Positions 1 to 7,818 of a stretch of 26,874 nucleotides of DNA are shown in pieces (positions within the stretch are counted from its first letter, which is position 1; every line of letters starts with the position of its first letter). The stretch lies in contig USAI01000026.1 in assembly GCA_900552675.1 (NCBI GenBank), positions 1 through 26,874 of the forward strand. Reading direction: 5' to 3'. Source of the stretch: an uncultured Prevotella sp. GTDB lineage: Bacteria; Bacteroidota; Bacteroidia; Bacteroidales; Bacteroidaceae. The notes beneath the pieces were generated by a model, which searched no databases, was not told the DNA's origin, and was given only the letters and a program-made list of their open reading frames with translations. The translations under genes and the position numbers were made by a program.

Positions 1-1068
1 ATACAAATAATGGGGGGGGGGGAAAAAAATGACGTAGTGTGGAAACCGCAGACTGTGCTGAAATATGTAAAAGACAGTGAATCTAGCAGTTGGGGAACAC
101 CAGAATCCACAACCTACACTTACGACCAGTATGGCTATGTAACATCTGTAGACAATGGCAGAAAGACTACATACACTTACGACCCTGCCGTGCCTGGTTA
201 TCTGATTGACACACGTTTGCCGAGTTTGTGGGGAAGCGAAGAGTGGGACGACAACGACTACTATCATGAAGAAGTTACCCGTGATGCCAATAACCGTGTC
301 ATTTCTGCAAAGTATGTCTTTGATCAGAGTGGTTCAATGTATGGCACGCTGGACGTGGTGTATGACGAGACAACAGGCAAGGCTAAAAAGATGACCGTGA
401 AACTCGGTGATGCCTATACTCGAGAGTTTGACAACATTGTATGGGCTGCTTTCGATGGAACCCGCCTAAAGGTAGATCCATATATTGTAACAGATCCTGG
501 CTATATTGAGCAGTTACTGACAGGACCTAATCGTATAAAATCAGCAAATAATTTTAATGTAGAGTATACTGCTGACGGAGGATATAAGACAGAGTATGGC
601 GGCTACACATTTATAAAAACCATTACTGATGCTAACGGCAGTTATGTAAATGAAAAGAATCGGTATCGTTCCGATAAAATTTACATGGGCAAGAAAACTA
701 TAGTAACGCTTGATGACCACGGCAACGTGGTAAAGAAAGAAAGCTTGAGTTGTGAGGAAAACGGCATATACGAAGGCGAGACTCCATTGACTTGTGAATA
801 CACCTACAACAAAGATTATGGTTATCCGGAAATGAGAATTGGAGACGACATGGATGAAGGTGTGCGTGCGGACGGAATTATAAAACTCGAATACCGCGAC
901 TATCTGAGTTTTACAACTTCTGGAATCTATAATGTGCCAACAGACAATTCAGTCTGTTCCGACGGCATATATAATTTGAACGGCGTAAAGATGCCTTCAG
1001 AAAATTCCCTGCCAAAAGGTATCTACTTGAAACGCATGAACGGCAGAACTATAAAGATATTGAAATAG
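1..1068 (+). CDS. Secreted YD-repeat-like protein, C-terminal part (5' end outside or ambiguous)
   Basis: The frame is open from base 1 (no upstream stop in frame), so the ATG at 10 need not be the true start; this is probably the 3' portion of a longer gene. The protein is rich in Tyr, Asp and Thr with YD-type beta-hairpin pieces (TYTYDQYGYVTSVDNG, TTYTYDPAVPGYLID, CEYTYNKDYGYP), as in RHS/YD-repeat surface proteins. It ends in a short tail (DGIYNLNGVKM, then LPKGIYLKRMNGRTIKILK) of the kind common on exported Prevotella proteins and resembling a type IX secretion C-terminal signal. An 11-G run followed by 7 A lies at its very beginning. Base composition is more AT-rich than the salvage genes to the right. 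A hairpin terminator follows at 1109. No catalytic residues were recognised; a cell-surface or secreted location is inference from the tail. Confidence 0.6.
   Translation: MQIMGGGEKNDVVWKPQTVLKYVKDSESSSWGTPESTTYTYDQYGYVTSVDNGRKTTYTYDPAVPGYLIDTRLPSLWGSEEWDDNDYYHEEVTRDANNRVISAKYVFDQSGSMYGTLDVVYDETTGKAKKMTVKLGDAYTREFDNIVWAAFDGTRLKVDPYIVTDPGYIEQLLTGPNRIKSANNFNVEYTADGGYKTEYGGYTFIKTITDANGSYVNEKNRYRSDKIYMGKKTIVTLDDHGNVVKKESLSCEENGIYEGETPLTCEYTYNKDYGYPEMRIGDDMDEGVRADGIIKLEYRDYLSFTTSGIYNVPTDNSVCSDGIYNLNGVKMPSENSLPKGIYLKRMNGRTIKILK
12..22 (+). repeat. Poly-G tract (11 G) inside the first reading frame
   Basis: Eleven consecutive G followed directly by seven A (23-29). The tract sits in frame at the start of the visible YD-repeat-like gene. 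Mononucleotide G tracts of this length are prone to slipped-strand length change and often drive on/off switching of surface genes, but they also cause sequencing and assembly errors, and this one lies at the window edge. Confidence 0.8.
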
Positions 1069-1108
1069 CAACATTCGTTTTATTTCCTGACTTAGTCACT
1101 CAAAAATG

Positions 1109-1146
1109 AGGAGTCTGCAGCCCATCTGCTGTAGGCTCCTTTTTTT
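1109..1146 (+). terminator. Intrinsic terminator, probably bidirectional
   Basis: A 13-bp stem with two G-U pairs (1109-1121 with 1128-1140) and a 6-nt loop is followed by TTTTTT. It lies 41 bp after the stop of the first gene. Read on the minus strand the same hairpin is followed by ATTTTTG, so it could also end transcripts of the convergent PAP2 gene. Confidence 0.85.
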
Positions 1147-1228
1147 AGCATCAAACCCCTCACGTCTCACCAAAGCAGCGGTTAATAATTCAAATAAAGC
1201 GGTTAATGACCGTTTATCCCCAATAAAT

Positions 1229-2590
1229 CTATAGATTAACTCCGAAAGTTGTTCCTACGGCAAGTGTATTCATCCATTCTCCGCTTTGTTTGCTGTGAGA
1301 AGGCTGGAGATTGTAATCAAGGAAGAAACGGATGCCATAGTTTTCCTTTGCTTTGTAGGAGAAGGAGATACCACTTCCGAAACAGACGCCAGAATTCTTG
1401 GGAACAACAGTGCCTCCTGACAAAGAGAGCTTTGGATAGGCGACATATCCGCCCAATAGCTTGCTTCCAACATTCCATCTTGATGTAATGGGGTAAGAAA
1501 AGTAAGGTCCAGCCATTGCCATGACGGCATCGAAGGTTTCACGTTCCGCTATTTCGCCATTCGACTTATTATAATCCATTGCTGACTGCTGAGAACTTGA
1601 ACCGCTCTTCTCGCTCGTTATGATATGCGTATTGGAAACCGTAAATCTACCGCCGATACCAAGATAGGGATTCAGAAACAGGGCACCTTCCACACCTGCC
1701 GAACTTCCAGATGAAGTTCTGAACACCTGATTCTCTGAAATATCATAGTGGCTCAAAGGAATGTTTACACCAAGATATAATCCTATGAACGTTGGTTTGT
1801 CATATTTGTTGAAAGATTCGTCTTGCGAGAAATGTCTGATGCCTTTATCTTTAAAGAGAAGATCGGCAATATAATAGCCAAACTCGGTTGAAAGGATTCC
1901 GATGCCAGCACCAGTCAACACATCACTCAGCCAATGCTTGTTATTCGCCATTCGCATCAAGCCTGTACCGGATGCAATAGTATAAGATCCGATTCCTATC
2001 CACGGACTGATATGTCCATACTCCTTGGTAAGCATCGTGGCGGTCATAAAAGCCGTGGCGGTATGACCAGATGGGAAAGAATGGTCGTTGCTACCGTCTG
2101 GTCGCGTAACATGAGTGGTGTATTTCATCGTGTTGACTACAGTTCCCATAATAGCAGCCGAGAAAGCATCAGATGCCAACATTCTGCCCCATGAACTACG
2201 GCTGTCTACACCTGCTGTCTTCAAGCCAAGCATAACCGCACCTGGAAGAAACTGAGTATAATCGTCAAAGGGGCGATGAAATGATTTCATGTAATCGTTA
2301 CGCAAGCTTCGAAAATGCGTATCTTCTCCCTTCATAATCATACCTGTTAATATCAGAGGAGCACCCACAAACGCCATCTGATAGAACTTGGAATCCGTGA
2401 AGTTGCGCTTTTCTAATTCAGAAGGTTTCTGCTTCTTGAAATCTACTTGCTTCATATTATCTTCAAAACTCTTTTCAATGCAAAAATCTACCTGCTTATA
2501 GAAAGCTGTTGTATCCTGGCCTGAAGCATTAAGCACTCCTAACACATATACAAAACTACACAATACAATTATTTTTTTCTTCATATCCAT
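1229..2590 (-). CDS. PAP2-family phosphatase with C-terminal outer-membrane beta-barrel-like domain
   Basis: 453 residues. A signal peptide (MKKKIIVLCSFVYVLG...) starts at residue 3, so the true start may be 2584. The three PAP2 signatures are complete: K156-x6-R163-P164, PSGH at 173-176, and R213-x5-H219-x3-D223, which supply the phosphate-binding residues and the catalytic His pair. After about residue 260 the protein changes to alternating hydrophobic/aromatic strands (FIGLYLGVNIPL, NYGIRFFLDYNLQP, final TTFGVNL), like a small outer-membrane barrel. Family members dephosphorylate lipid phosphates such as undecaprenyl pyrophosphate, phosphatidylglycerol phosphate or lipid A. The substrate cannot be read from sequence; the envelope position suggests lipid A or another membrane lipid. 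It stands alone between terminators and converges on the first gene. It is more AT-rich than the salvage genes. Confidence 0.85.
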   Translation of the reverse strand: MDMKKKIIVLCSFVYVLGVLNASGQDTTAFYKQVDFCIEKSFEDNMKQVDFKKQKPSELEKRNFTDSKFYQMAFVGAPLILTGMIMKGEDTHFRSLRNDYMKSFHRPFDDYTQFLPGAVMLGLKTAGVDSRSSWGRMLASDAFSAAIMGTVVNTMKYTTHVTRPDGSNDHSFPSGHTATAFMTATMLTKEYGHISPWIGIGSYTIASGTGLMRMANNKHWLSDVLTGAGIGILSTEFGYYIADLLFKDKGIRHFSQDESFNKYDKPTFIGLYLGVNIPLSHYDISENQVFRTSSGSSAGVEGALFLNPYLGIGGRFTVSNTHIITSEKSGSSSQQSAMDYNKSNGEIAERETFDAVMAMAGPYFSYPITSRWNVGSKLLGGYVAYPKLSLSGGTVVPKNSGVCFGSGISFSYKAKENYGIRFFLDYNLQPSHSKQSGEWMNTLAVGTTFGVNL

Positions 2591-2788
2591 AAAATGTACC
2601 TGTCAAACCTTAAAGAGGCGCATTTATCTTGCTTTTTCTAAATTACTGTACCCACAGAACTATGCAATTACGTTTCTTTTCAACATATCATGAGATTTGA
2701 TCTTAAGCAACAAATACAGCTCCATAGTAAAACTCCTATAATGATAATGAACGACTATTGTGGGTATTTATTGCATCGTATCTTAATT

Positions 2789-2796
2789 TAAATTTG
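2789..2796 (+). promoter_or_regulatory. Bacteroidetes -7 promoter element
   Basis: TAAATTTG matches the Bacteroidetes -7 consensus TAnnTTTG. A TTTA lies 18 bp upstream (2767-2770) as a weak -33 element. Predicted transcription would start near 2803 and run through the 23-codon ORF into the terminator at 2914-2978. Confidence 0.4.
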
Positions 2797-2836
2797 TAAT
2801 TTTAATAAATGTTACATCGCATGTTTCTGTAACGAC

Positions 2837-2908
2837 ATGGACGAAGCGGTGCTGTTAGATTGGGCGCTAACGGTGCTTCTTGTTAGATGCTGGGTAAGAG
2901 GAACATAA
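2837..2908 (+). CDS. Possible 23-residue small protein or part of a short RNA
   Basis: ATG at 2837 and TAA at 2906 give a 23-residue peptide beginning MDEAVLLDWALTVLL, with an acidic head, hydrophobic middle and basic tail (VRCWVRGT). It lies 41 bases after a -7 box and ends 6 bases before a strong terminator, so a transcript of about 175 nt is plausible. There is no homology evidence. Alternatives are a noncoding RNA, or chance next to a terminator that serves the opposite strand. Confidence 0.25.
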   Translation: MDEAVLLDWALTVLLVRCWVRGT

Positions 2909-2913
2909 GGCCC

Positions 2914-2978
2914 CCCAAAAAGCACGCTCGATGGTCGTCATTCGTTATGAGACGGCTATCGAGCGTGCCTTTTTTGGT
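2914..2978. terminator. Strong bidirectional terminator
   Basis: An 18-bp stem with two interior mismatches (2922-2939 with 2951-2968; arm GCACGCTCGATGGTCGTC) is flanked by CCAAAAA on the left and CTTTTTTGG on the right. T-runs occur on both strands, so it can end leftward transcription from the amidase operon and rightward transcription from 2789. Confidence 0.85.
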
Positions 2979-3026
2979 TTATGGGTTGCTTGTTTTATGA
3001 AGCAAAGGGCATGCTTTATGCTCTTT

Positions 3027-3169
3027 AATGCTTAGAGCTTCCTTAATGCTTAGAGCTCTTTAATGCTTAGAGCTTCCTTAATGCTTAGAGCTCTTTAATG
3101 CTTAAAGCTCATTTAATGCTTAAAACTCTTTTAATGCTTAGAGCTCTTTTAATGCCCTTAAAGCTTCTT
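3027..3169. repeat. Tandem repeat, 17-18-bp unit, about 7.5 copies
   Basis: Units starting at 3027, 3045, 3062, 3080, 3097, 3115 and 3133 follow the pattern AATGCTTAGAGCTCTTT, with a degenerate eighth from 3151. In the first four copies the tails TTCCTT and TCTTT alternate. Most TCTTT-type units carry the palindrome AGAGCTCT; the fifth and sixth copies are degenerate there. The array begins about 15 bp past the amidase stop codon, between that gene and its terminator, so it would be in the 3' untranslated part of the operon mRNA. Confidence 0.9.
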
Positions 3170-3183
3170 AAAGCGGCTTGATC

Positions 3184-6100
3184 TTATTTGATGAGGTAGT
3201 TGAGCACCTGCTGCATCATCAGGTTGCGCTGTGCCTCGCCCTTCACACTTTCGAAGGGGAAACCGAGCACTACGGTGCGCCACTTGTCGGTTTCGTTACC
3301 ACCGAAGACCACGCCAGCGGGCAGGTTGTTCTCTGAATAACGGAAGCAAGTGTAGGCAGCAGGGTCGGCAGGCACGATGGCGTCGGGCGACTCTACCACA
3401 TACGACTCTTCGTTCGGCTTATTATAGTAGCTATACTGTGTGCGCTCGGCAGTGAGGGGCGACACCACGCTCTTGATGCCACCCTCGCAGGCAGCCTTGT
3501 CGTCGCGCCACTCATACTTCAGTATCTCGCGCGCAAACTTTTTGTCGGCATCTTCAGCCTTCACCAGCGGATGCTGGAAGAGGTCGGTAGCCACATACGA
3601 ACCGCTTACAAACACACGGCCACCCGCCTTGCAGTAGTCGGTCAATATCTGCTGCATCTCAGGGGTAAAGGTTTTGAAGTCGAAGCCCTTGATGGCGCCT
3701 ATGCGTCCCATCTTGCTCTGCTTCTGCTTGCCCAAGATAACGTCGATAGCGCAGTAGGCATCGGGTGAAACGGCAGCATCGGCCAGGGCAGCACTGCTTG
3801 TCGACACGAAGCTGTAACCCGCCTTCATGATGGCGCGACCGTGCAATGCAGGATAGTCGAAGGTGTTGCCCGCGATGGTCAGCTTTTCATAGTTGCCATA
3901 GCTGTCGCCATAGCCAGCGGCATCGTCGTCGGTCCAAGGAATGGCACGACGAAACTCTTTCATCTTGCCCACGTAGCTAATCATCTCTTGATAAGGCACG
4001 CCGTTGTCGTCGTCGGCCAAGAAGCCAGCCTGCTCGTCATCGTTTGAGCGGAAGTCGTCAGGAGCGCCCACACGGTTGAAGCCGTTTACCACCAGCACAG
4101 GCTTGGCGTTAGCCTTCGAACTGAAGCCTACCGACAGCACCTCAGAGGGAAAACTCTCGCCTCCCTTGTTCAGGGCAGCCACCTTGAAGCTTACCACCTC
4201 GTCAGTAGGAACCTCGCACAGATATTGGTTTTTCTTCACGATGGTGCCGTTGTCGAAGTCGCCATTGCCAATGCGTTTATACACGATATAGCGTTCGGCC
4301 TTAGCTGTAGGCTCCAGCGGGTCGTCAACAGGTTGCCATGTCAACTTCACCTTACCCTTTTCGCCCAGCACAGCAGCAAAGCGCTCAACGGGCAGTGGCT
4401 GTACAACATAGTCGTAGCCATACTCGTCAGACAAGAAGCGCAAGATGCCCTTGTAGACAGAGCGGCTCACGGTGAAGTGGAAACGTGGGTCGAGGCCGTA
4501 GCGCATATCGGCAAAGTTTTCATGCGACAGCAACTCAAGCAGCATGGCAGGCACGCGGGGCGACCAAGCCTCAAAGTAGCGCGAATCCCACATACCGCGA
4601 CGTGTCCACTTGGGCTCGTACAGGGTGCGAATGTCGTTGCAGATGCTTGACAGCACGTTGTCGCACAAGTCGTGGTTAGCAGCACGTGAAGAGCCATCGG
4701 CAAACACGCCATCATACTGGTGCGAGTCGTAAATGCCCAGTGTGCCAATGATTGAGTCGCCATACACGGTGCCAGCATCGCTATGGAAAGCAAACGACAG
4801 GTCGATAGGAATGTTCAAGCCAGGGCAGTCGGGCACCGCCTTTGTGCCACCCGCCAGCCAGTTTACCCATATACCGCGGTTCTTATAGTCGTCAGAATAT
4901 TCGTTCATGCCATGCGAGGGCGAGTAGATGCTATCAGGCACGCCAGCCCACTGCATATAATAGCGTGCGCCTTCCAGGTAGCGGGGATATCCGCTGGTTT
5001 CAAGCGGAACGTTCAGCGCGGGCTGATATTCGTTACGTGCCTTCGGGTCGGTGGCACGATCTTTCTTCGAGTTGGGCCAAATCAAATTGCCATCAGCCGT
5101 GCGGGCAATGTTGCCCATACCGCCACCAAAGCGCACGGCATCGGCTGTTACCACCGCGTTCTTGTCTTTAGAAAGGTTGCTCAGCACCACCTTACCCTTG
5201 GTGCCCTTGTCGAAGGCAAAGGTGCCCAGGTATATCCATGTGCCGCCACCCATCTTCTGGTTTACAGCAAACTCGGTTTTGCCATCTTTATGATAGATGG
5301 TGTAACGAGCGTCAGAGGCGCTGTTAGGCAATGTTTTGTAAGATACATACACAGCATATTTGCGGTCGACGGGCATATCGGGAGTCCAACTGATGGTGCT
5401 CTCTTGCGCCTTCTTGCCCACTACGTCGGCCATGCGGAAGGTGCCCTCTGCAAATGGGTTCTCAAAGTCTTTATATTCGGCACGCAGATAGGCAAAGCCC
5501 TTTCCATCGCCCTTCAGCCATGCCTTGGCGCCATTGCTCTCGGCATAGATAGAGTGGTCTTTTGTTACGGTGCCGTCGGCCTGACGTACAGGCATATTGG
5601 CATCGTTATCCACCACCACCTCATAGGGGTTGGTGTCGCGCTCGCGCGGTGTCATCACAATGGCGCCCGCGTTTTGCAGCATAGGTATCACGTAGGGCAG
5701 CACATAGCTCTGCGTATATTTGTCTTCTACGCTCTGGAACATACGTCCGCGCTGCCACTCCCAGCGAGCCAGACCCTGCTGATAATACAGTCCGTGGCTC
5801 TGCCACATGGCAATGTGCTTACCATCAAGACCATGCGACGGTGTGTAGGGGCGGTCGAGGTTGCGCACCAGTGGTGTGGTGGCAGGGTTTGTAAAGGCGG
5901 GGCGGCGGTTTTTGCCGCTCTGCATATCGCGCGGTATGAGGGTGCTCACATCCTTCTTATCGGCCATGATGGCGATGGTTTTATGTGCACAGTCGGTGGG
6001 CAACACCTTTTTGATGTCGGCCATGATCTGTGCCAAGTTATCTTGACGGATAGGGAGATACGTGAGGTTACGTGAAGCGAAGAATTTTACCGAGTCGGCA

Positions 6101-6267
6101 GTAACGGCCATCGAGTCGACCTTGATGGTTCCTGTCTGCACACCCACGGCATGCTGGTTCAGCACCTTAGCCACGGCAGCGCGCGTGTCGGCATTGGCCT
6201 CTTGTGCCATAACGGCCACTGGCAGGCCCAACATAGCAATGATGCTTGATGTCAAAAGTTTGTTCAT
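3184..6267 (-). CDS. Zinc N-acetylmuramoyl-L-alanine amidase with inserted golvesin-like domain, FnIII-like domain and C-terminal domain
   Basis: 1027 residues with an N-terminal signal peptide (about 1-21, ending VMAQ). Amidase_3-type metal and catalytic residues are split along the chain: H158 (WQSHG), E209 (PRERD), H495 (FHSDAG) and E578 (LLELLSHENF). Between E209 and H495 sits a region of about 240-380 with a golvesin/xanthan-lyase-like beta-sandwich pattern (WTPDMPVDRKYAVYVSY, GGGTWIYLGTFAF, AVVTADAVRFGGG). A fibronectin III-like segment covers about 630-715, and a C-terminal region of about 720-1027 resembles the domain that led relatives to be labelled xanthan lyase. The likely reaction is release of stem peptide from MurNAc in the periplasm. 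It starts 17 bp after the transglutaminase-like gene and is the last gene of the operon, followed by a tandem repeat and a terminator. Amidase assignment is strong; the role of the C-terminal third is unknown. Confidence 0.85.
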   Translation of the reverse strand: MNKLLTSSIIAMLGLPVAVMAQEANADTRAAVAKVLNQHAVGVQTGTIKVDSMAVTADSVKFFASRNLTYLPIRQDNLAQIMADIKKVLPTDCAHKTIAIMADKKDVSTLIPRDMQSGKNRRPAFTNPATTPLVRNLDRPYTPSHGLDGKHIAMWQSHGLYYQQGLARWEWQRGRMFQSVEDKYTQSYVLPYVIPMLQNAGAIVMTPRERDTNPYEVVVDNDANMPVRQADGTVTKDHSIYAESNGAKAWLKGDGKGFAYLRAEYKDFENPFAEGTFRMADVVGKKAQESTISWTPDMPVDRKYAVYVSYKTLPNSASDARYTIYHKDGKTEFAVNQKMGGGTWIYLGTFAFDKGTKGKVVLSNLSKDKNAVVTADAVRFGGGMGNIARTADGNLIWPNSKKDRATDPKARNEYQPALNVPLETSGYPRYLEGARYYMQWAGVPDSIYSPSHGMNEYSDDYKNRGIWVNWLAGGTKAVPDCPGLNIPIDLSFAFHSDAGTVYGDSIIGTLGIYDSHQYDGVFADGSSRAANHDLCDNVLSSICNDIRTLYEPKWTRRGMWDSRYFEAWSPRVPAMLLELLSHENFADMRYGLDPRFHFTVSRSVYKGILRFLSDEYGYDYVVQPLPVERFAAVLGEKGKVKLTWQPVDDPLEPTAKAERYIVYKRIGNGDFDNGTIVKKNQYLCEVPTDEVVSFKVAALNKGGESFPSEVLSVGFSSKANAKPVLVVNGFNRVGAPDDFRSNDDEQAGFLADDDNGVPYQEMISYVGKMKEFRRAIPWTDDDAAGYGDSYGNYEKLTIAGNTFDYPALHGRAIMKAGYSFVSTSSAALADAAVSPDAYCAIDVILGKQKQSKMGRIGAIKGFDFKTFTPEMQQILTDYCKAGGRVFVSGSYVATDLFQHPLVKAEDADKKFAREILKYEWRDDKAACEGGIKSVVSPLTAERTQYSYYNKPNEESYVVESPDAIVPADPAAYTCFRYSENNLPAGVVFGGNETDKWRTVVLGFPFESVKGEAQRNLMMQQVLNYLIK

Positions 6268-6284
6268 ATATTAATAAGTTTATT

Positions 6285-7649
6285 TTACAAATCAGTGCGT
6301 TCCAGCACTTCAAGGTTCCATTTCCATTTATCAAAGTAAAGGTTTCCGCCTTGCCATTCAACCTCGCCACGCTGGAAGTCGACCGTCTCGCTGCGCGGAT
6401 ACTGCTTAGCGGGATAGAGCGGACAACCAAAGTCGTTGTTCACAACCATTCGGAACGAGTCGATGCCGCCCAAGAAGAAGAAGGTTTCTTTCTCGTTTTG
6501 GGCGTAGGCAGGTATGCCAAACGACATATCAACGGGCACCCATCCCAGGTCTTGGATATAAATCTCGCCCCAGTCGTGCAGGTTCTCATCGCCTGGGTGC
6601 AGCATAAAGCCACTCTGGAAGTGGGCGGGTATGCCTACCGAGCGACAGAGGGTGAGGAAGAGCAGCGTTACCTGTCCGCAGTCGCCATGGTTATTGGCCA
6701 ACACATATTCAGGAATATTGTCGATGGTAGAATATTCGCGTGCTGATGCCCAAGGGAAGTTTTCGTCAATCCATTTAAAAATGCGGCGAGCCTTGGCCAG
6801 CGGCGTGGTAGCCCCAGCAGTAAGACGCTCGGCCAGCGCACGTATCTGCGGCGTAAAGACGATGTGGCGGTCGCGCTCAGAGGTATAGGTTTTATACAGC
6901 TGGGTGGTGGTGTCGTAGGGCTTTACGCTGGCGGTGTCGAGGTCGAACCATGCGCCGTAGGCATCAAAGGCAAACTCTTCAGAGAAGACGGTAGGCTTGC
7001 CTGCCTCGGCCTTCTTTTCCATGTAAACCGTTGAGTGGGCATAGGTCATGGGCGAGCGCACATAGTCGGGCTGACTGGTGCTGAGCAGCTCAACATTTTG
7101 CTGACGCATAATGTCAGTGCGAGGCATGGGCAGCCAGCAACGCACCGTCTCGCCAGCGGGCACCACGTCGGGTTTCACCGTGACGGTGTAGCGTATGCGA
7201 AAGTGCTTGGGGTCGCCCAGTCGGCCTCTCATTCGGCTGGCCTGCTTCATGATGGCACGGGTATTGTCAGCGCGCACCTGCTGGTCGCCATCGCGTCCCG
7301 GGGTGTCGCGCTTCGCCTTCAGCGCAGCACAGTGTTTATTAATGCGAAACAGATTTGGCGCTGCATTATGAAAGTAGCGTTTCTCGCCATCAATAACGCG
7401 GCACTCCAGTTCGCCCGTTTTCTCCCATGCATCCATCTGCTGGTCAGTAACATTGGGTATATATTTACGTATATACGCCTTCACCTCATCGCGAGTTTTC
7501 GAGAAGTCGTCAAGCAAGCGATGGTGCAAGTCGGCCTCCCACGAATATTGCTTATCAGTGGGCTGCATGATATACGGCCCTTGCGCCATGGCCGAAGTGG
7601 CCGACGCTAACAGCAAGAAAGCTGAAACAATCGTTTTTCTGTTCATCAT
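6285..7649 (-). CDS. Exported transglutaminase-like protein
   Basis: 454 residues from the ATG pair at 7649/7646. The open frame extends to 7691, but those 14 codons come from the intergenic repeat and precede a normal signal peptide (MNRKTIVSAFLLLASATSAMAQ), so the start at 7649 is preferred. The transglutaminase-core triad is intact in this numbering: C324 (NNHGDCGQ), H358 (LHDW) and D374 (VPVDMSFG). Residues about 150-240 form a beta-rich domain before the core. Bacterial members of this superfamily act as proteases or amide hydrolases more often than as cross-linkers. The position between a beta-lactamase-fold hydrolase (169 bp upstream) and a cell-wall amidase (17 bp downstream) suggests cleavage of wall peptides in the periplasm; that role is inference. 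Confidence 0.85.
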   Translation of the reverse strand: MMNRKTIVSAFLLLASATSAMAQGPYIMQPTDKQYSWEADLHHRLLDDFSKTRDEVKAYIRKYIPNVTDQQMDAWEKTGELECRVIDGEKRYFHNAAPNLFRINKHCAALKAKRDTPGRDGDQQVRADNTRAIMKQASRMRGRLGDPKHFRIRYTVTVKPDVVPAGETVRCWLPMPRTDIMRQQNVELLSTSQPDYVRSPMTYAHSTVYMEKKAEAGKPTVFSEEFAFDAYGAWFDLDTASVKPYDTTTQLYKTYTSERDRHIVFTPQIRALAERLTAGATTPLAKARRIFKWIDENFPWASAREYSTIDNIPEYVLANNHGDCGQVTLLFLTLCRSVGIPAHFQSGFMLHPGDENLHDWGEIYIQDLGWVPVDMSFGIPAYAQNEKETFFFLGGIDSFRMVVNNDFGCPLYPAKQYPRSETVDFQRGEVEWQGGNLYFDKWKWNLEVLERTDL

Positions 7650-7658
7650 GTTTTTATT

Positions 7659-7818
7659 AGTTGACAAGTAGACAAGTTGACGAGTTGACAAGTTGATACC
7701 TTTGTTTATTAGTGACGAGTAGACAAGTTATTAGCTTTGTTTGTCAATAGTTGTTATGACGAGTTTAAGCCGTCAAGCAAATAGCTTGTCAACTTGTCTA
7801 CTCGTCTACTTGTCAACT
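7659..7818. repeat. Inverted repeat made of GACAAGT/GACGAGT words
   Basis: Arms 7659-7695 and 7783-7818 are imperfect inverted copies (about 33 of 37 positions). Both are built from short words such as TTGACAAG and TAGACAAG. A further internal copy lies at 7713-7729. The element fills the whole gap between the beta-lactamase-fold gene and the transglutaminase-like gene and abuts the former's stop codon. A 16-bp match, TATTAGTTGACAAGTA, recurs between murK and murQ near 13356. Confidence 0.85.

Larger units (their letters stand above)
2591..3183. other. 593-bp intergenic region between PAP2 gene and amidase gene
   Basis: Besides the promoter-like box, tiny ORF, bidirectional terminator and tandem repeat listed separately, it holds a 21-codon minus-strand ORF (2725 to 2660) preceded by AGGAG about 8 bases before its ATG. 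That spacing is unusual because Bacteroidetes rarely use Shine-Dalgarno sequences. No larger gene was found, and no clear promoter for the PAP2 gene was seen. Confidence 0.6.

Noticed and set aside
2914..2978. Insertion-sequence end or mobile inverted repeat
   Set aside because: The stem-loop with T-runs on both sides and its place between two transcription units are those of a bidirectional terminator; no transposase is nearby.
4783..6075. 430-codon open frame on the plus strand
   Set aside because: It lies entirely antisense to the amidase gene, whose catalytic motifs are intact; its translation shows no domain and looks like a frame shadow in GC-balanced DNA.
7650..7691. 14-residue N-terminal extension of the transglutaminase-like protein
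   Set aside because: It is encoded by the intergenic repeat and would push the signal peptide inward; the ATG pair at 7649/7646 fits a normal signal peptide.
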